This document shows positions 16,579 to 26,028 of a DNA stretch of 64,000 nucleotides, one piece after another. The position numbers and the translations under genes were made by a program. Position 1 is the stretch's first letter; each line of letters opens with the position of its first letter. Source of the stretch: Oscillospiraceae bacterium (GTDB lineage: Bacteria > Bacillota > Clostridia > Oscillospirales > Oscillospiraceae); assembly GCA_009787625.1 (NCBI GenBank), contig WQSX01000005.1, positions 22,380-86,379 of the forward strand, given 5' to 3'. The notes below the pieces were generated by a model that did no database searches, was not told the origin of the DNA, and was given only the letters and a program-made list of their open reading frames with translations.

Positions 16579-17604
16579 TTAGCGCTTGCCCACTTGAACT
16601 CCGTGAATCCAGCCCGCTTCCGGCAATAGCGGACCTGTGATTCTGTGGGGTACATATGCTTCTTCTAAGTACTTCATTTCATCTTCTGTTAAAGACACAC
16701 CTATGGCATCAACAGAATCTTCAAGATGCGAAATTTTTGTCGCACCTATAATTGGTGATACTACGGGCGCCTTGTGAAGAAGCCACGCCAGTGCGACCTG
16801 AGTGCGAGTGATTCCTCGTTTTTCTGCAAGCTCGGCTACTCTGCCGATTATCACCTCGTCCTCTTTTTCGGTAGCTCCATACTTATGCCTTTGGATTTCG
16901 TCTTCCTTTGTACGTTTTGTGTCTGCGCCAATACCTCGCGACAGGCGACCGGACGCCAGCGGACTGTAGGGGGTGGAGGCAACTTTCTGATCTATGCACA
17001 GGGGAATCATTTCCCGTTCTTCTTCACGGTAAAGTAAGTTGTAGTGGTTTTGCATGGAGACGAACTTTGTCAAACCATGTTTTTCTGCAGTAAATTGTGC
17101 CTTTTGAAATTGCCATGCAAACATTGCAGAAGCACCGATATAACGCACTTTGCCCGACTTCACCACATCATGCAGCGCTGTCATGGTTTCTTCGATAGGG
17201 GTGTTTTCATCCCAGCGGTGTATTATGTAGAGGTCTATATAGTCCATACCCAACCGTTTAAGGCTGTTATCCAATTCACTCATAATCGCCTTTCGGGAAA
17301 GACCTTGACCGTTTGGCGTTTCCCTCATTTTGACAAACACTTTCGTGGCTACCACCACTTCATCACGGCTCGCATATTTTTTCAATGCTCTGCCAAGAAA
17401 TTCTTCGCTTGTGCCATAAGAATAACAGTTTGCGGTATCAAAGAAATTAATACCTAAATCCAAGGCACGCTTGATGATTTTGTTACTGTCCTCTTCACTT
17501 AGTACCCACTTTGAAAATCCCGATTCAGTTTCTCCAAAACTCATGCATCCGAGACAAATCTGAGATACATCCATACCTGTGTTTCCTAGTTTAACATATT
17601 CCAT
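16579..17604 (-). CDS. Aldo/keto reductase (AKR superfamily)
   Basis: 341 residues, a TIM-barrel NADPH oxidoreductase. The AKR catalytic tetrad is visible: Asp in FFDTANCYSYG, Tyr in the same segment, Lys in VATKVF and His in IIHRWDE. The C-terminal SPIIGATKISHLEDSVDA is the cofactor-binding part. It reduces aldehydes or sugars; related Clostridial genes stand in sugar operons, but its substrate here is unknown. It lies 21 bp after the kinase gene and 43 bp before the GH3 gene. Confidence 0.9.
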   Translation of the reverse strand: MEYVKLGNTGMDVSQICLGCMSFGETESGFSKWVLSEEDSNKIIKRALDLGINFFDTANCYSYGTSEEFLGRALKKYASRDEVVVATKVFVKMRETPNGQGLSRKAIMSELDNSLKRLGMDYIDLYIIHRWDENTPIEETMTALHDVVKSGKVRYIGASAMFAWQFQKAQFTAEKHGLTKFVSMQNHYNLLYREEEREMIPLCIDQKVASTPYSPLASGRLSRGIGADTKRTKEDEIQRHKYGATEKEDEVIIGRVAELAEKRGITRTQVALAWLLHKAPVVSPIIGATKISHLEDSVDAIGVSLTEDEMKYLEEAYVPHRITGPLLPEAGWIHGVQVGKR

Positions 17605-17625
17605 AGCTACTCCTTTTCAGCATTT

Positions 17626-18621
17626 TTACAGCTCTGCTTTTTTCAGTTCGGCTTTAATTTTTGTTGTGTCGGGTTTTATGCCGGATTTTTGCATTGCCCG
17701 AATTACCGCGCCTGCCACGGGTGGTGCCTCTGCTATGATGTATTTAACAGGTCGCTCTCCGAGTGCATCTGCAACTCGTTTTTCTATCAGTTCTTGCAGT
17801 ATCTTTACTTTTTGCTTCACGAACACCGAGCCTGCCAGCGCCACGTGAAGTGTGTCCTCTTTTGGAAAATCCATGTCCATTGCTACCCTTGCAATTGCTC
17901 CCGCGTATTGCTCCGCTGAATCGCTTAGCACACCTATGGCAACCTCATCACCTGACGCAGCTGCTTCAAAAGGTATGCTGTTCAGTGCGACAAGATCTAT
18001 CTTCCCCTCAACATATCTGTCAGCGACAATATCTAGGAACTCTTCTCTGTGTTTTACGCCTGTCAGGTTAAACAGCAGTTTCTTCATAATTGTGGGTTTT
18101 CCGAGCTTGTATATTTCATTATAAACCATGCTGATTGCTCTTTGCCCATACCATGTACCACCGCCGCAGTCGTCTGTGAGTGCACCTACGCCGCATGTGT
18201 GTATTGATTCTCCGCTTTTATCAACGGCTGCAATTTTAAACCCCGAGCCGTTTATGGCGCAAATCCCTACGCTGTCAGGGCAAGTGGAAGATACTCCGAG
18301 CAACGCATCATTGCACACCAGAAAATTCCTTATCCCCGTTTCTTTCACTATATCTGTAAGCCTCTCATGTTGTGATATTGTGTCTGCTCCCGACAATCCA
18401 AGCACCGCATATGCAACATTATCACTGTGTGCGTCTGCGGCTTTTAGTATTTTCGCAATTTCCTCACAGATGATTTGTCTGAACTCATCAAAAGAGCCTT
18501 CTAAAACTTCGTGATTTAGTGCTCCGATAGCCGCTGTTTGAGTGCAGTTGCTGCTTTCGTCAAACAACACAAGATGGCTTTTCGTAGATCCGCCATCCAC
18601 ACCTAAAATAAGTTTACCCAT
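17626..18621 (-). CDS. BadF/BadG-family ATPase, likely (amino)sugar kinase
   Basis: 331 residues of the actin-like BadF/BadG/BcrA/BcrD family that includes N-acetylglucosamine and glucosamine kinases. Phosphate-binding segments are ILGVDGGSTKSHLVLFD at the N-terminus, VGICAINGSGFKIA and the adenosine motif VALAGSVFV near residue 265; DDCGGGTWYGQRA is typical of the GlcNAc-kinase group. Standing directly upstream of AKR and downstream of a GH4 6-phospho-glycosidase, it may make the phosphorylated sugar that GH4 needs, since no PTS genes are present; that is inference. The ATG follows GAGGAG. Confidence 0.82.
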   Translation of the reverse strand: MGKLILGVDGGSTKSHLVLFDESSNCTQTAAIGALNHEVLEGSFDEFRQIICEEIAKILKAADAHSDNVAYAVLGLSGADTISQHERLTDIVKETGIRNFLVCNDALLGVSSTCPDSVGICAINGSGFKIAAVDKSGESIHTCGVGALTDDCGGGTWYGQRAISMVYNEIYKLGKPTIMKKLLFNLTGVKHREEFLDIVADRYVEGKIDLVALNSIPFEAAASGDEVAIGVLSDSAEQYAGAIARVAMDMDFPKEDTLHVALAGSVFVKQKVKILQELIEKRVADALGERPVKYIIAEAPPVAGAVIRAMQKSGIKPDTTKIKAELKKAEL

Positions 18622-18635
18622 TCTTTTCTCCTCGC

Positions 18636-19913
18636 TTATTTAAAAAATCTCGGCAAATATTCCCTGTTTGCCATAAGCATTTCTTCCAGTAGCGGCAGAG
18701 CTTTTGCTATGTCACCAACCAGAGGATGCGCCATCAAAGCGGCGAGAGCTATGTCGCGATCACCACTGAGAGCGGCTTTCACTGTCAGTTTTTCGTATGC
18801 CTTGACCGCTCGCATTAAGCCTATTATATAATCATTATAAACCGTGACAGGTTTCGGAGTTATGCCCTCTTTTCCCAGACGGCACAGCACCTCTACTGCG
18901 TCATCATCATCCATAAAGGGAACTGCTCCGTTATTTTTTGCCGCTACTACGTGAAGCTCGTTTTTATCACAAATGATTGCTTCCGCTGCCGAAACTGCTG
19001 CAGTTGCATACAATGAGCCACCGCGCTGTGCCAGCTCAGGCGGTTTAATGTTAAGCGCGGGATTTGTGTATTGCTCTCTGAGCTTGCTCTCTATTTCTAC
19101 GCATATTTCCCCTCTTGTTTTCTCTGCTTCAAGGCATAACTTAACTTGCTCGCTACGATCGTAATAGTAATTCAGATAGGAACTGGGTATGTACGGAACC
19201 GCTTTGAAAAGTGCCGGATTTACATGCGCAATGGGATTGTTTTTCATTGATGTGTCTGCTTTTCCTGCGAGTTTTGACACTATGTTTTCGGCTTCTCCGT
19301 GCTTTACAACACTTGTTATCCAACTCAAATGATTTAATCCAACATATTCATAGTCGAAATCATATGTGTCAATAACATCTGCAACGCCTTTAACCATGTT
19401 TATTGCACAGTTGCACAGCCCTACAATGTTTGCATCGGTTTGATTTAGTACGGCTTCCGCTATTATCCCCGATGGGTTGGAGAAGTTGATTAGCCATGCG
19501 CCGCTTTCGCTTAGGCGCTTTATGTCTGCCACAAGTTCCATGATGACCGGAACTGTCCTGAGCGCCTGCATGAATCCTCCTGCACCTGTTGTCTCTTGAC
19601 CGAGCAATCCATATTTTAGAGGTATCTTCTCGTCTCTGATTCTTCCCTCCATTTTGCCCGGTCTGATTTGTGCGAATATAACTTTGGCGCCGTCAAGAGA
19701 ATGGTGCAGATCCTGTGTAAGCTCAGCTTTTCCTTTGAATCCGCCCTTTTTGAGCTGTCTTATTGCCAACCCGCCCACAAGGTTGAGAGCCGCTTCGTCA
19801 ATGTCCATAAGCGATATGTTCTCAACTTGAAGAGCCTGCGCACGTTTTAACAATTCCTCTATCAGCTCAGGTGTGTAGGTACTTCCTGCTCCAATTACTG
19901 CTACTTTAGCCAT
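18636..19913 (-). CDS. Family 4 glycoside hydrolase, 6-phospho-beta-glucosidase type
   Basis: 425 residues. GH4 enzymes use NAD+ and a divalent metal to cleave 6-phosphoglycosides by an oxidation-elimination route. The Rossmann dinucleotide site is VAVIGAGSTYTPEL, the metal ligands lie in GLCNCAIN (Cys) and GLNHLSW (His), and LLGQETTGAGGFMQALRTVP and IRPGKMEGRIRDE match the phospho-beta-glucosidase branch (LicH/CelF type). The ATG overlaps the GH2 stop by 8 bp. The requirement for a phosphorylated substrate is odd beside an ABC importer and makes the neighbouring kinase interesting. Confidence 0.9.
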   Translation of the reverse strand: MAKVAVIGAGSTYTPELIEELLKRAQALQVENISLMDIDEAALNLVGGLAIRQLKKGGFKGKAELTQDLHHSLDGAKVIFAQIRPGKMEGRIRDEKIPLKYGLLGQETTGAGGFMQALRTVPVIMELVADIKRLSESGAWLINFSNPSGIIAEAVLNQTDANIVGLCNCAINMVKGVADVIDTYDFDYEYVGLNHLSWITSVVKHGEAENIVSKLAGKADTSMKNNPIAHVNPALFKAVPYIPSSYLNYYYDRSEQVKLCLEAEKTRGEICVEIESKLREQYTNPALNIKPPELAQRGGSLYATAAVSAAEAIICDKNELHVVAAKNNGAVPFMDDDDAVEVLCRLGKEGITPKPVTVYNDYIIGLMRAVKAYEKLTVKAALSGDRDIALAALMAHPLVGDIAKALPLLEEMLMANREYLPRFFK

Positions 19914-22413
19914 TACTCAGTCCTCCTGTCTCTGTTTCGCACACATTTTCCTGCCCTCTTCCAATGTCATAGACCGACCTGACTTTCAGGTTTTTTGGAT
20001 CACCTCTCACGAGTTCTACCGTAATCTCTCCCGCATTTATGTCAAAATAGTTGTCTGACAGTATGAAGTCCTCATCGTCGGAGTATATTTCTACGCTCTT
20101 AGCGTAGTTCTCCGCTTTCACAGTTATTTTATTACCCTCTTTTTTTACAGTCAGTGATGGGTTTTTGAAGTTGTAGTGCTTGGGCATGCAGAATAAAACC
20201 GTACCTGCGGACACTATCTTGCCGTCTACTTCAAGCTCGTAGCTGAAATAGTCGCTGAGTTCATCGCAATCGGAAAAGTCGAGTTCGTTCAACCACAGTG
20301 ACGACAAGGGTTTTACCCTCACTTTGTAGTCGCCGCCTATCTTGACCTTGCCCGATGAGTCACGCAGTGCCCATGTTATTTTTCCTCTTATTTCGTTCAT
20401 TGTTTCGTTTGCCACGGACAGCTTCGCAGCTTTTTTGATAGGTTCGGGCTGTGCTACGCAGAACGGGCGCTCGGTCATTTCGCCTGTTTCTTCACAACTG
20501 AGCATTATCGGGGCAAAGAATCTTTTTGCATAGTAATGCAGTGCTTTCCATCTGCCGAAATAGTCGATTGAAGCCCATGAGGCAACCGGCCAAATGTCAT
20601 TTAACTGCCAGTAAATCGCACCCATACAGCGACCGCGGTTGCGCCGCCAATGCTCAACGCCATAGCGTATCGCATCGGCTTGCAGAAGCTGTGAAGCGTA
20701 AAGCAAATGGTCAAAGTCCGTGGGATAGCGGTACATACTTGCCAAATAACCAAGTATTTTACCGTTTGCCCCTGTGTTTCGCTGGTGCATTTCCATCACA
20801 CGTGAGAAGATATTTCTGTCCTCGGGTTCGGTGAAAGACTTGACGGTTTTAAGACCCGGAAAACTTTGGAAGCCAAATTCGGAAACATAGCGAAAATGAA
20901 ACTTGCGATATTCGCTAAACGGCTTAAACCCATGCCATACATCCCAGTAGTGGACATCTCCCCTATCGGGACTGTTGGGGTCGTCAAAACTGCCGCCGCT
21001 TGATGCGGAAGCGGGCCAGTAGTAGGTTTGTGGATCATGTTCCGAGACTATCTGCGGTATGATATACTCAAACATTTTTATGTAGTCCGCCCTCTGCTTG
21101 GGGCTTGCTTTATACCATCCGTCATAGTGAGCTTGTTCAAGTTCATTGTTACCGCACCAAAGCCCAAGTGAAGCATGGTGGCGCAAGCGTTTTACGTTAT
21201 CAATCATCTCTTTGCGAATGCTTTCCTCAAATTCGGGTGTCAGTTCATATACTGCACAGCAGAACATAAAGTCTTGCCAGACTATAAGCCCAAGTTCATC
21301 GCAAATGTCATAAAAGTCGTTTCCGGGGTAATACCCTCCGCCCCAGATTCGGATTGCATTGAAGTTTGCCGCCACGCAGTCCTCAAGCAAGCTGCGTTTT
21401 TGCTCAATTGTTATTCGGGAGAATATATTATCTTCGGGAATGTAGTCGGCACCCATCGCAAAGATATCTATGCCGTTTATGCGGTGCATGAAACTTTCGC
21501 CCCACTCATCTTTTTCTCTTGCCACTGTCATTGTGCGCAGTCCAATGCGGCGTTCCCAGCGGTCGTACTCTTTGCCGTTTTTGTCTGTCAGGATTGCAAG
21601 CACTTTGTAGAGTGGTTGTTTGCCATAGCCGTTTGGCCACCATAGTTCGGGGTTTTTAATATGTATCGTGCCATCGGACATGGTTCCCTCATGCAGTGTG
21701 CCGTCAGGGGCTGTTACGGTTATGGTTATGTCAAAATCGTCAATATCGGGATTATCGCTTCCGTGGCAATATATGGCAGGCTCGAAGCCTAGTTCTACAG
21801 TGCCGTCGTCTTGGTGGCCTTGGGTGACATATACATTATCAAATCTGAAAGTGTCTGCGTAGCCTATGTATATGTCTCTCCATATCCCTGCGTCGGGAAG
21901 TCTTGGACCCCAGTCCCAGCCAAACATGCAGTGTGTCTTACGCATCTGCGGAAAACCGCGCATGGCGTCAGGCGAACCATCTGTTAAGACTTCACTGTGC
22001 TTTGCCGCAATATGTTTTGTAGGCGAACGAAACGTCAGTCTTAGTTCGTTGCCTTTTTCTAAGACCTCATCACTTATGTCATATTCCCAATGCCTGTGCA
22101 TGTTGTCTGCATACCCTATTTTCTTTTTATTTAGTTCTATGTCGCAGAGCGTGTCAAGACCCTCACAAATGAGCAGTATTTCTTCGGTACTTTCGCACTC
22201 CATGTCAAAGGTGCGTGTAAACACAAAGTCATAATCCATCAGCCTTAGTGCTTCGAGCTCATTGTCGCGCCAATATGGGTCCGGCATTTTCTCGGCATCA
22301 AGCAAAGTGCTGTAGACCGAACCAGGTATCGTTGCTTTTAGTTTTTCGCCTTTAAATGGGGAATCACCGAGAAATTCCAATGTCCACGAACCGTTTAATA
22401 GTTGTTTTTTCAT
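19906..22413 (-). CDS. Family 2 glycoside hydrolase, beta-mannosidase
   Basis: 835 residues, with the size and domain order of beta-mannosidases: an N-terminal sugar-binding jelly roll (about 1-185), an immunoglobulin-like domain, a TIM barrel (about 290-600) and C-terminal sandwich domains. The acid/base is the Glu in WCGNNELEQ and the nucleophile the Glu in YVSEFGFQSFP. IRIWGGGYYPGNDFYD and the NxP-type start TIPGSVYSTLL support mannosidase over beta-galactosidase. No signal peptide, so cytosolic removal of mannose from imported beta-mannosides is likely. It overlaps the upstream cyclase gene by 4 bp (ATGA). Confidence 0.9.
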   Translation of the reverse strand: MKKQLLNGSWTLEFLGDSPFKGEKLKATIPGSVYSTLLDAEKMPDPYWRDNELEALRLMDYDFVFTRTFDMECESTEEILLICEGLDTLCDIELNKKKIGYADNMHRHWEYDISDEVLEKGNELRLTFRSPTKHIAAKHSEVLTDGSPDAMRGFPQMRKTHCMFGWDWGPRLPDAGIWRDIYIGYADTFRFDNVYVTQGHQDDGTVELGFEPAIYCHGSDNPDIDDFDITITVTAPDGTLHEGTMSDGTIHIKNPELWWPNGYGKQPLYKVLAILTDKNGKEYDRWERRIGLRTMTVAREKDEWGESFMHRINGIDIFAMGADYIPEDNIFSRITIEQKRSLLEDCVAANFNAIRIWGGGYYPGNDFYDICDELGLIVWQDFMFCCAVYELTPEFEESIRKEMIDNVKRLRHHASLGLWCGNNELEQAHYDGWYKASPKQRADYIKMFEYIIPQIVSEHDPQTYYWPASASSGGSFDDPNSPDRGDVHYWDVWHGFKPFSEYRKFHFRYVSEFGFQSFPGLKTVKSFTEPEDRNIFSRVMEMHQRNTGANGKILGYLASMYRYPTDFDHLLYASQLLQADAIRYGVEHWRRNRGRCMGAIYWQLNDIWPVASWASIDYFGRWKALHYYAKRFFAPIMLSCEETGEMTERPFCVAQPEPIKKAAKLSVANETMNEIRGKITWALRDSSGKVKIGGDYKVRVKPLSSLWLNELDFSDCDELSDYFSYELEVDGKIVSAGTVLFCMPKHYNFKNPSLTVKKEGNKITVKAENYAKSVEIYSDDEDFILSDNYFDINAGEITVELVRGDPKNLKVRSVYDIGRGQENVCETETGGLSNG

Positions 22414-24641
22414 ACACTTACCAATCCTTTTAGAGCTTTCTTTTTCATTTTTTCATCATACAGAACATTGTCTGCACCACGCAGAGCCACATCGAATTCT
22501 TTCTTTGTATTGACCTCCAAAACAGAATAGCCTATGCTCGCTGAAATGTTATACTGATGTATGCGGAGTTTATTATACTCATCAATATTTTTTCTCAGTC
22601 TGCTTTCGAGAAGTGCGCTTTCCTCATTCGCTTTGACAGTTGCCAGCACGACAAACTCATCACCGCCGACTCTCCCTGCAATATCTTCTTCACGGAGTGT
22701 TTCTTTTAAGATTTTTGCAAAAATTTTAATCGCTGTATCGCCTTCTTTATGACCGTAGGTGTCGTTTATCTGCTTTAGCCCGTCCAAATCCATGTACAGA
22801 ACTACCGCCATCTTTAACTCATCTCTGCTCAGTTGCCGAAGCCTTGAATATGCAAACTCAAGAAATCCTCTGCGATTGAGAATCCCTGTAAGTTCATCTG
22901 TTATCGACAGCTCACGTATTTGTGTAAGCAGCTCAGAGCCCTTAACCGAAGAAGATATGGTTACACGCAGACTTTCATACACATCCGATGTTACATTTTT
23001 ATCATACGGCAAAAGTAATAATCCCAAGTCCTGTTTTTCAAAAAACAACGGAAATATGAAAACTGACATTCTCTGACTCTCAAAGTCAAAGCCTTTCATT
23101 GTTGAATAATCGTGGAATAAAATTTGCCTCTCATAAGTCTGCTTCAAGTGGATTCGCTCATCGCCGCAAAATCCCACCATTTCTTCGATAACTCCGATTT
23201 CACTCCCTTCTTTGACGATTTTCATATTTTTGTAGACTCCGACCAACGCTGAATCCATGCGCAGTGACGGCAGTGACCTGTAAAGCTCCTCTGCTATGGA
23301 GTTAAGGTCATTTGTCTGTGCAAGAGAGCTCGTTGTTCGCCGCAGGCGCAGGCGGGTTTCTGCTTGTTTATATTCGTTTATTACGTTTTCCTTGACTTTG
23401 ACATTATTTATGAGTGTTGCGGCGAAAACTACTGCGTTAATAATTGGTCTTACGCTGACTACCTCATTTTCAAATTTTTGCACGCCGAATGTCAGCACAC
23501 TGAGCGCATCAAAGCATTTGTTCAAATCACCGGAAAAATAGTTGTACTCAACAAGATAACCGTCAACGAGGCGACAAAAATCATCTTGGCAGAACGGGTC
23601 TTTTTTTATCTGCGCAACGAGATTTCCGGCAAGTTTTTCCACAGTTATCTCTTCCACTTCGCCTTTAAAAATTGATTTAAACTCACGCATAACAAACGAC
23701 TCCATGTTGCTGTCATCGGAATTTGTGTCGATTTGCCTATTTGTGACCGATTCTATTTCCCTTCCCAGACATCCGCAAGACTGCCTTATCATGAATGTCG
23801 GATTGATATATTCCAAATCCTCTACCTGCTCACCATTAATCTTTCTTTGAAGCATAGAGGTGCCGCGCCTGCCTATCTCATAAAAATCTTGTCGTGCCGT
23901 GCTTATCGAGGGTATGTATGTCGCTGATTCTCTGTTATCGTCAAAGCTCACTACGGCTACATTCCGCGGCACCAGAATACCTCTTTTTCCAAGTTCCTCT
24001 ATGGCTCCAATTGCCGATTCATCGTTGCTTACTGCAATCGCATCAAAAGGAAGTTTGCGCTCGTCAATAAGTTCCCGAACCGCTTTCGCCCCTGTGCGCC
24101 GCACAAAATCTCCGGGCAAAGAATATCTCTCATCGTATTTTATGCCGTTATCTTCAAGTGCTTTTTTATATCCCAAAAATCGCTCATTACCCTCGCGATT
24201 CCCCTCAGGACCGCAAATAAATGCAATCTGTTTTTTTCCGTGTTCACAAATTAAGTGATTCACGGCATCATAAGTACCACTGATATTCTCTGCCAGCACG
24301 GTGGGAGTTCCCTTTGACGGAAACGAAACCGAAACGGTTGGTATATGCTCGGAAAATTCCTGCACAACGCGCTCAATTGTATCGTTATCATAAACATGTC
24401 CTACATATCCTGCAAATAAAATAACTCCGTCAAGTGATTTCGTTTTCTTCATCAGCTCAAAACAAACTTCCAGATGAGAGACATTCCCTCTTTCAGGCAT
24501 ATGACATGTACCAACATAAATAGTCAAGTTTATATCATGCTCTACTGCAAACTCATTGATTCCTTGCAAAATCTTATATTGGCACGGGTCATCAATATTT
24601 GATACCAGTACGCCGATGTGCAGCCTACCTTCTTTTTTCAT
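22410..24641 (-). CDS. Cytosolic LacI/periplasmic-binding-like sensor fused to a GGDEF diguanylate cyclase
   Basis: 743 residues in three parts. Residues 1-285 read like the ligand-binding core of a LacI/GalR regulator (IGVLVSNIDDPCQYKILQGI, DGVILFAGYVG, ICGPEGNREGNERFLGYKKAL, AIAVSNDESAIGAIEELGKRG, VAVVSFDD), but there is no helix-turn-helix and no signal peptide. A helical and GAF-like region follows (about 300-560). The C-terminus is a GGDEF domain with GGDEF at 659-663 and an intact RxxD inhibitory site (650-653), so it should make c-di-GMP with product inhibition. It is embedded in the oligosaccharide operon, 4 bp overlapping the beta-mannosidase; sensing of the imported sugar is inferred. 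Confidence 0.88.
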   Translation of the reverse strand: MKKEGRLHIGVLVSNIDDPCQYKILQGINEFAVEHDINLTIYVGTCHMPERGNVSHLEVCFELMKKTKSLDGVILFAGYVGHVYDNDTIERVVQEFSEHIPTVSVSFPSKGTPTVLAENISGTYDAVNHLICEHGKKQIAFICGPEGNREGNERFLGYKKALEDNGIKYDERYSLPGDFVRRTGAKAVRELIDERKLPFDAIAVSNDESAIGAIEELGKRGILVPRNVAVVSFDDNRESATYIPSISTARQDFYEIGRRGTSMLQRKINGEQVEDLEYINPTFMIRQSCGCLGREIESVTNRQIDTNSDDSNMESFVMREFKSIFKGEVEEITVEKLAGNLVAQIKKDPFCQDDFCRLVDGYLVEYNYFSGDLNKCFDALSVLTFGVQKFENEVVSVRPIINAVVFAATLINNVKVKENVINEYKQAETRLRLRRTTSSLAQTNDLNSIAEELYRSLPSLRMDSALVGVYKNMKIVKEGSEIGVIEEMVGFCGDERIHLKQTYERQILFHDYSTMKGFDFESQRMSVFIFPLFFEKQDLGLLLLPYDKNVTSDVYESLRVTISSSVKGSELLTQIRELSITDELTGILNRRGFLEFAYSRLRQLSRDELKMAVVLYMDLDGLKQINDTYGHKEGDTAIKIFAKILKETLREEDIAGRVGGDEFVVLATVKANEESALLESRLRKNIDEYNKLRIHQYNISASIGYSVLEVNTKKEFDVALRGADNVLYDEKMKKKALKGLVSV

Positions 24642-25979
24642 CTAGTTACAACTCCTTTCCGCACGTTTGCGCACTATATAATACGAAGAAATCAGCAGCA
24701 CGGCAGCTATTGGCCAACCAATCGGATCAGCAAGATGTATGCCCCACACACCCAGAACTCCAGTTAAAAATACTACCGAAATTATTCGCATAACAAGTTC
24801 CGCAAACCCTGATATCATTGGAATCACTGTATTCCCAAGCCCTTGCAATGCCGCGCGATACAGAAACAGCAAGTATAGCAGCGGCAACCCTGCCGTCATT
24901 AGATTTAACTGCCGGACACCAACATCAAGTACCGCAGCGACTTGCTCAGCGTCTCCGTCTATAAACAGTGATAGTAAGTTCCTGCCCAGAGGGAATGAAA
25001 CCGCCATTAAAAAGATTGCCGAAACTAAAGACATTTTTAGACCATCACGCACACCGCTTTTTACACGTTCCCACTGCTTTGCGCCAAAGTTTTGAGCGAC
25101 AAAGGTTCCCACAGACGCCTCTATTGCTCCACCGCCAATCAGCAGAAAACTATACATCCGTCTCGCTGCTGCCATGCCCGCAACGAATTCTGTCCCAAAC
25201 TCATTAACATAGCGTTGCATTACCAAACCACCAATTTCAATAACTGCGTTGCGAAACCCAAGGGGCAATGCAAGTCTCAGCAGTGGTTTTACTGACGGAA
25301 GATCGGGCTTTAGCCCGCATTTCTTGAATATACCGGTTCTTCGTATTGCAATAACACAGAAGATTATCCCTGAAAGCTGCGCTATAAGAGATGCTGCTGC
25401 GACTCCTGCTATCTCAAACGGGAAAATCAAAATAAGGTTGAATACTATGTTGACCACTGACGCCACAATCATTGCATAGAGCGGTGTTCTGCTGTCACCA
25501 AGCGAAAACAATGTCATCGCAAGCAAATTATACACTGCAACCAAAGGCTTTCCTGCCCAAAGCCAACTTAGATATGTGACAGCTCCGTCAATTATTTCGG
25601 GTGGTGTCGCCAGCCATTCAAGCAGAGTCCTACACATAAAAACGCCGCTAACACTTATTGCCAACCCGAAAACCAGCGATAGATATAAAGCTGTTACGAA
25701 CGCATTGCGTAGCCCATCCATATCCTTTGCGCCAAACCGCTGTGCCAGGAACGTGCCAAACCCGATATTTATTCCAATTACCGCACTAAATACAAGCCAG
25801 TGCGGACTTGCAGTTGCTCCCACTGATGCAAACGCATTAATGCCAAGCAATCGGCCGATAATCGCACTGTCTACCACGACAAAAAGCATTTGCAGTGCAT
25901 TTGAAATTAGTAGAGGAATGGAAAACTTAATCATTAGCCGAATGGGTTTTCCAACGGTCATATCAGTGACTTTCGACAT
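24642..25979 (-). CDS. MATE-family efflux protein (operon copy)
   Basis: 445 residues with twelve hydrophobic segments in two halves. MATE motifs are IPLLISNALQMLFVVVDSAIIGRLLG at the start and LGFRNAVIEIGGLVMQRYVNEFG in the second half. It is a different paralogue from the one at 11529. It begins 49 bp after the transporter ATPase and ends directly before the cyclase ATG (TAGATG), which puts it inside the sugar operon. Export of a by-product or drug is possible; the ligand is unknown. Confidence 0.9.
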   Translation of the reverse strand: MSKVTDMTVGKPIRLMIKFSIPLLISNALQMLFVVVDSAIIGRLLGINAFASVGATASPHWLVFSAVIGINIGFGTFLAQRFGAKDMDGLRNAFVTALYLSLVFGLAISVSGVFMCRTLLEWLATPPEIIDGAVTYLSWLWAGKPLVAVYNLLAMTLFSLGDSRTPLYAMIVASVVNIVFNLILIFPFEIAGVAAASLIAQLSGIIFCVIAIRRTGIFKKCGLKPDLPSVKPLLRLALPLGFRNAVIEIGGLVMQRYVNEFGTEFVAGMAAARRMYSFLLIGGGAIEASVGTFVAQNFGAKQWERVKSGVRDGLKMSLVSAIFLMAVSFPLGRNLLSLFIDGDAEQVAAVLDVGVRQLNLMTAGLPLLYLLFLYRAALQGLGNTVIPMISGFAELVMRIISVVFLTGVLGVWGIHLADPIGWPIAAVLLISSYYIVRKRAERSCN

Positions 25980-26028
25980 ACTTTTTACTCGCCGGCTCCA
26001 ATTCTTTACGCATTTTGCGTTCTATACA

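Noticed and set aside
22410..24641. LacI-family transcription factor
   Set aside because: The ligand-binding core is similar, but the protein starts directly with the first strand of that core and has no helix-turn-helix; the C-terminus is a GGDEF domain.
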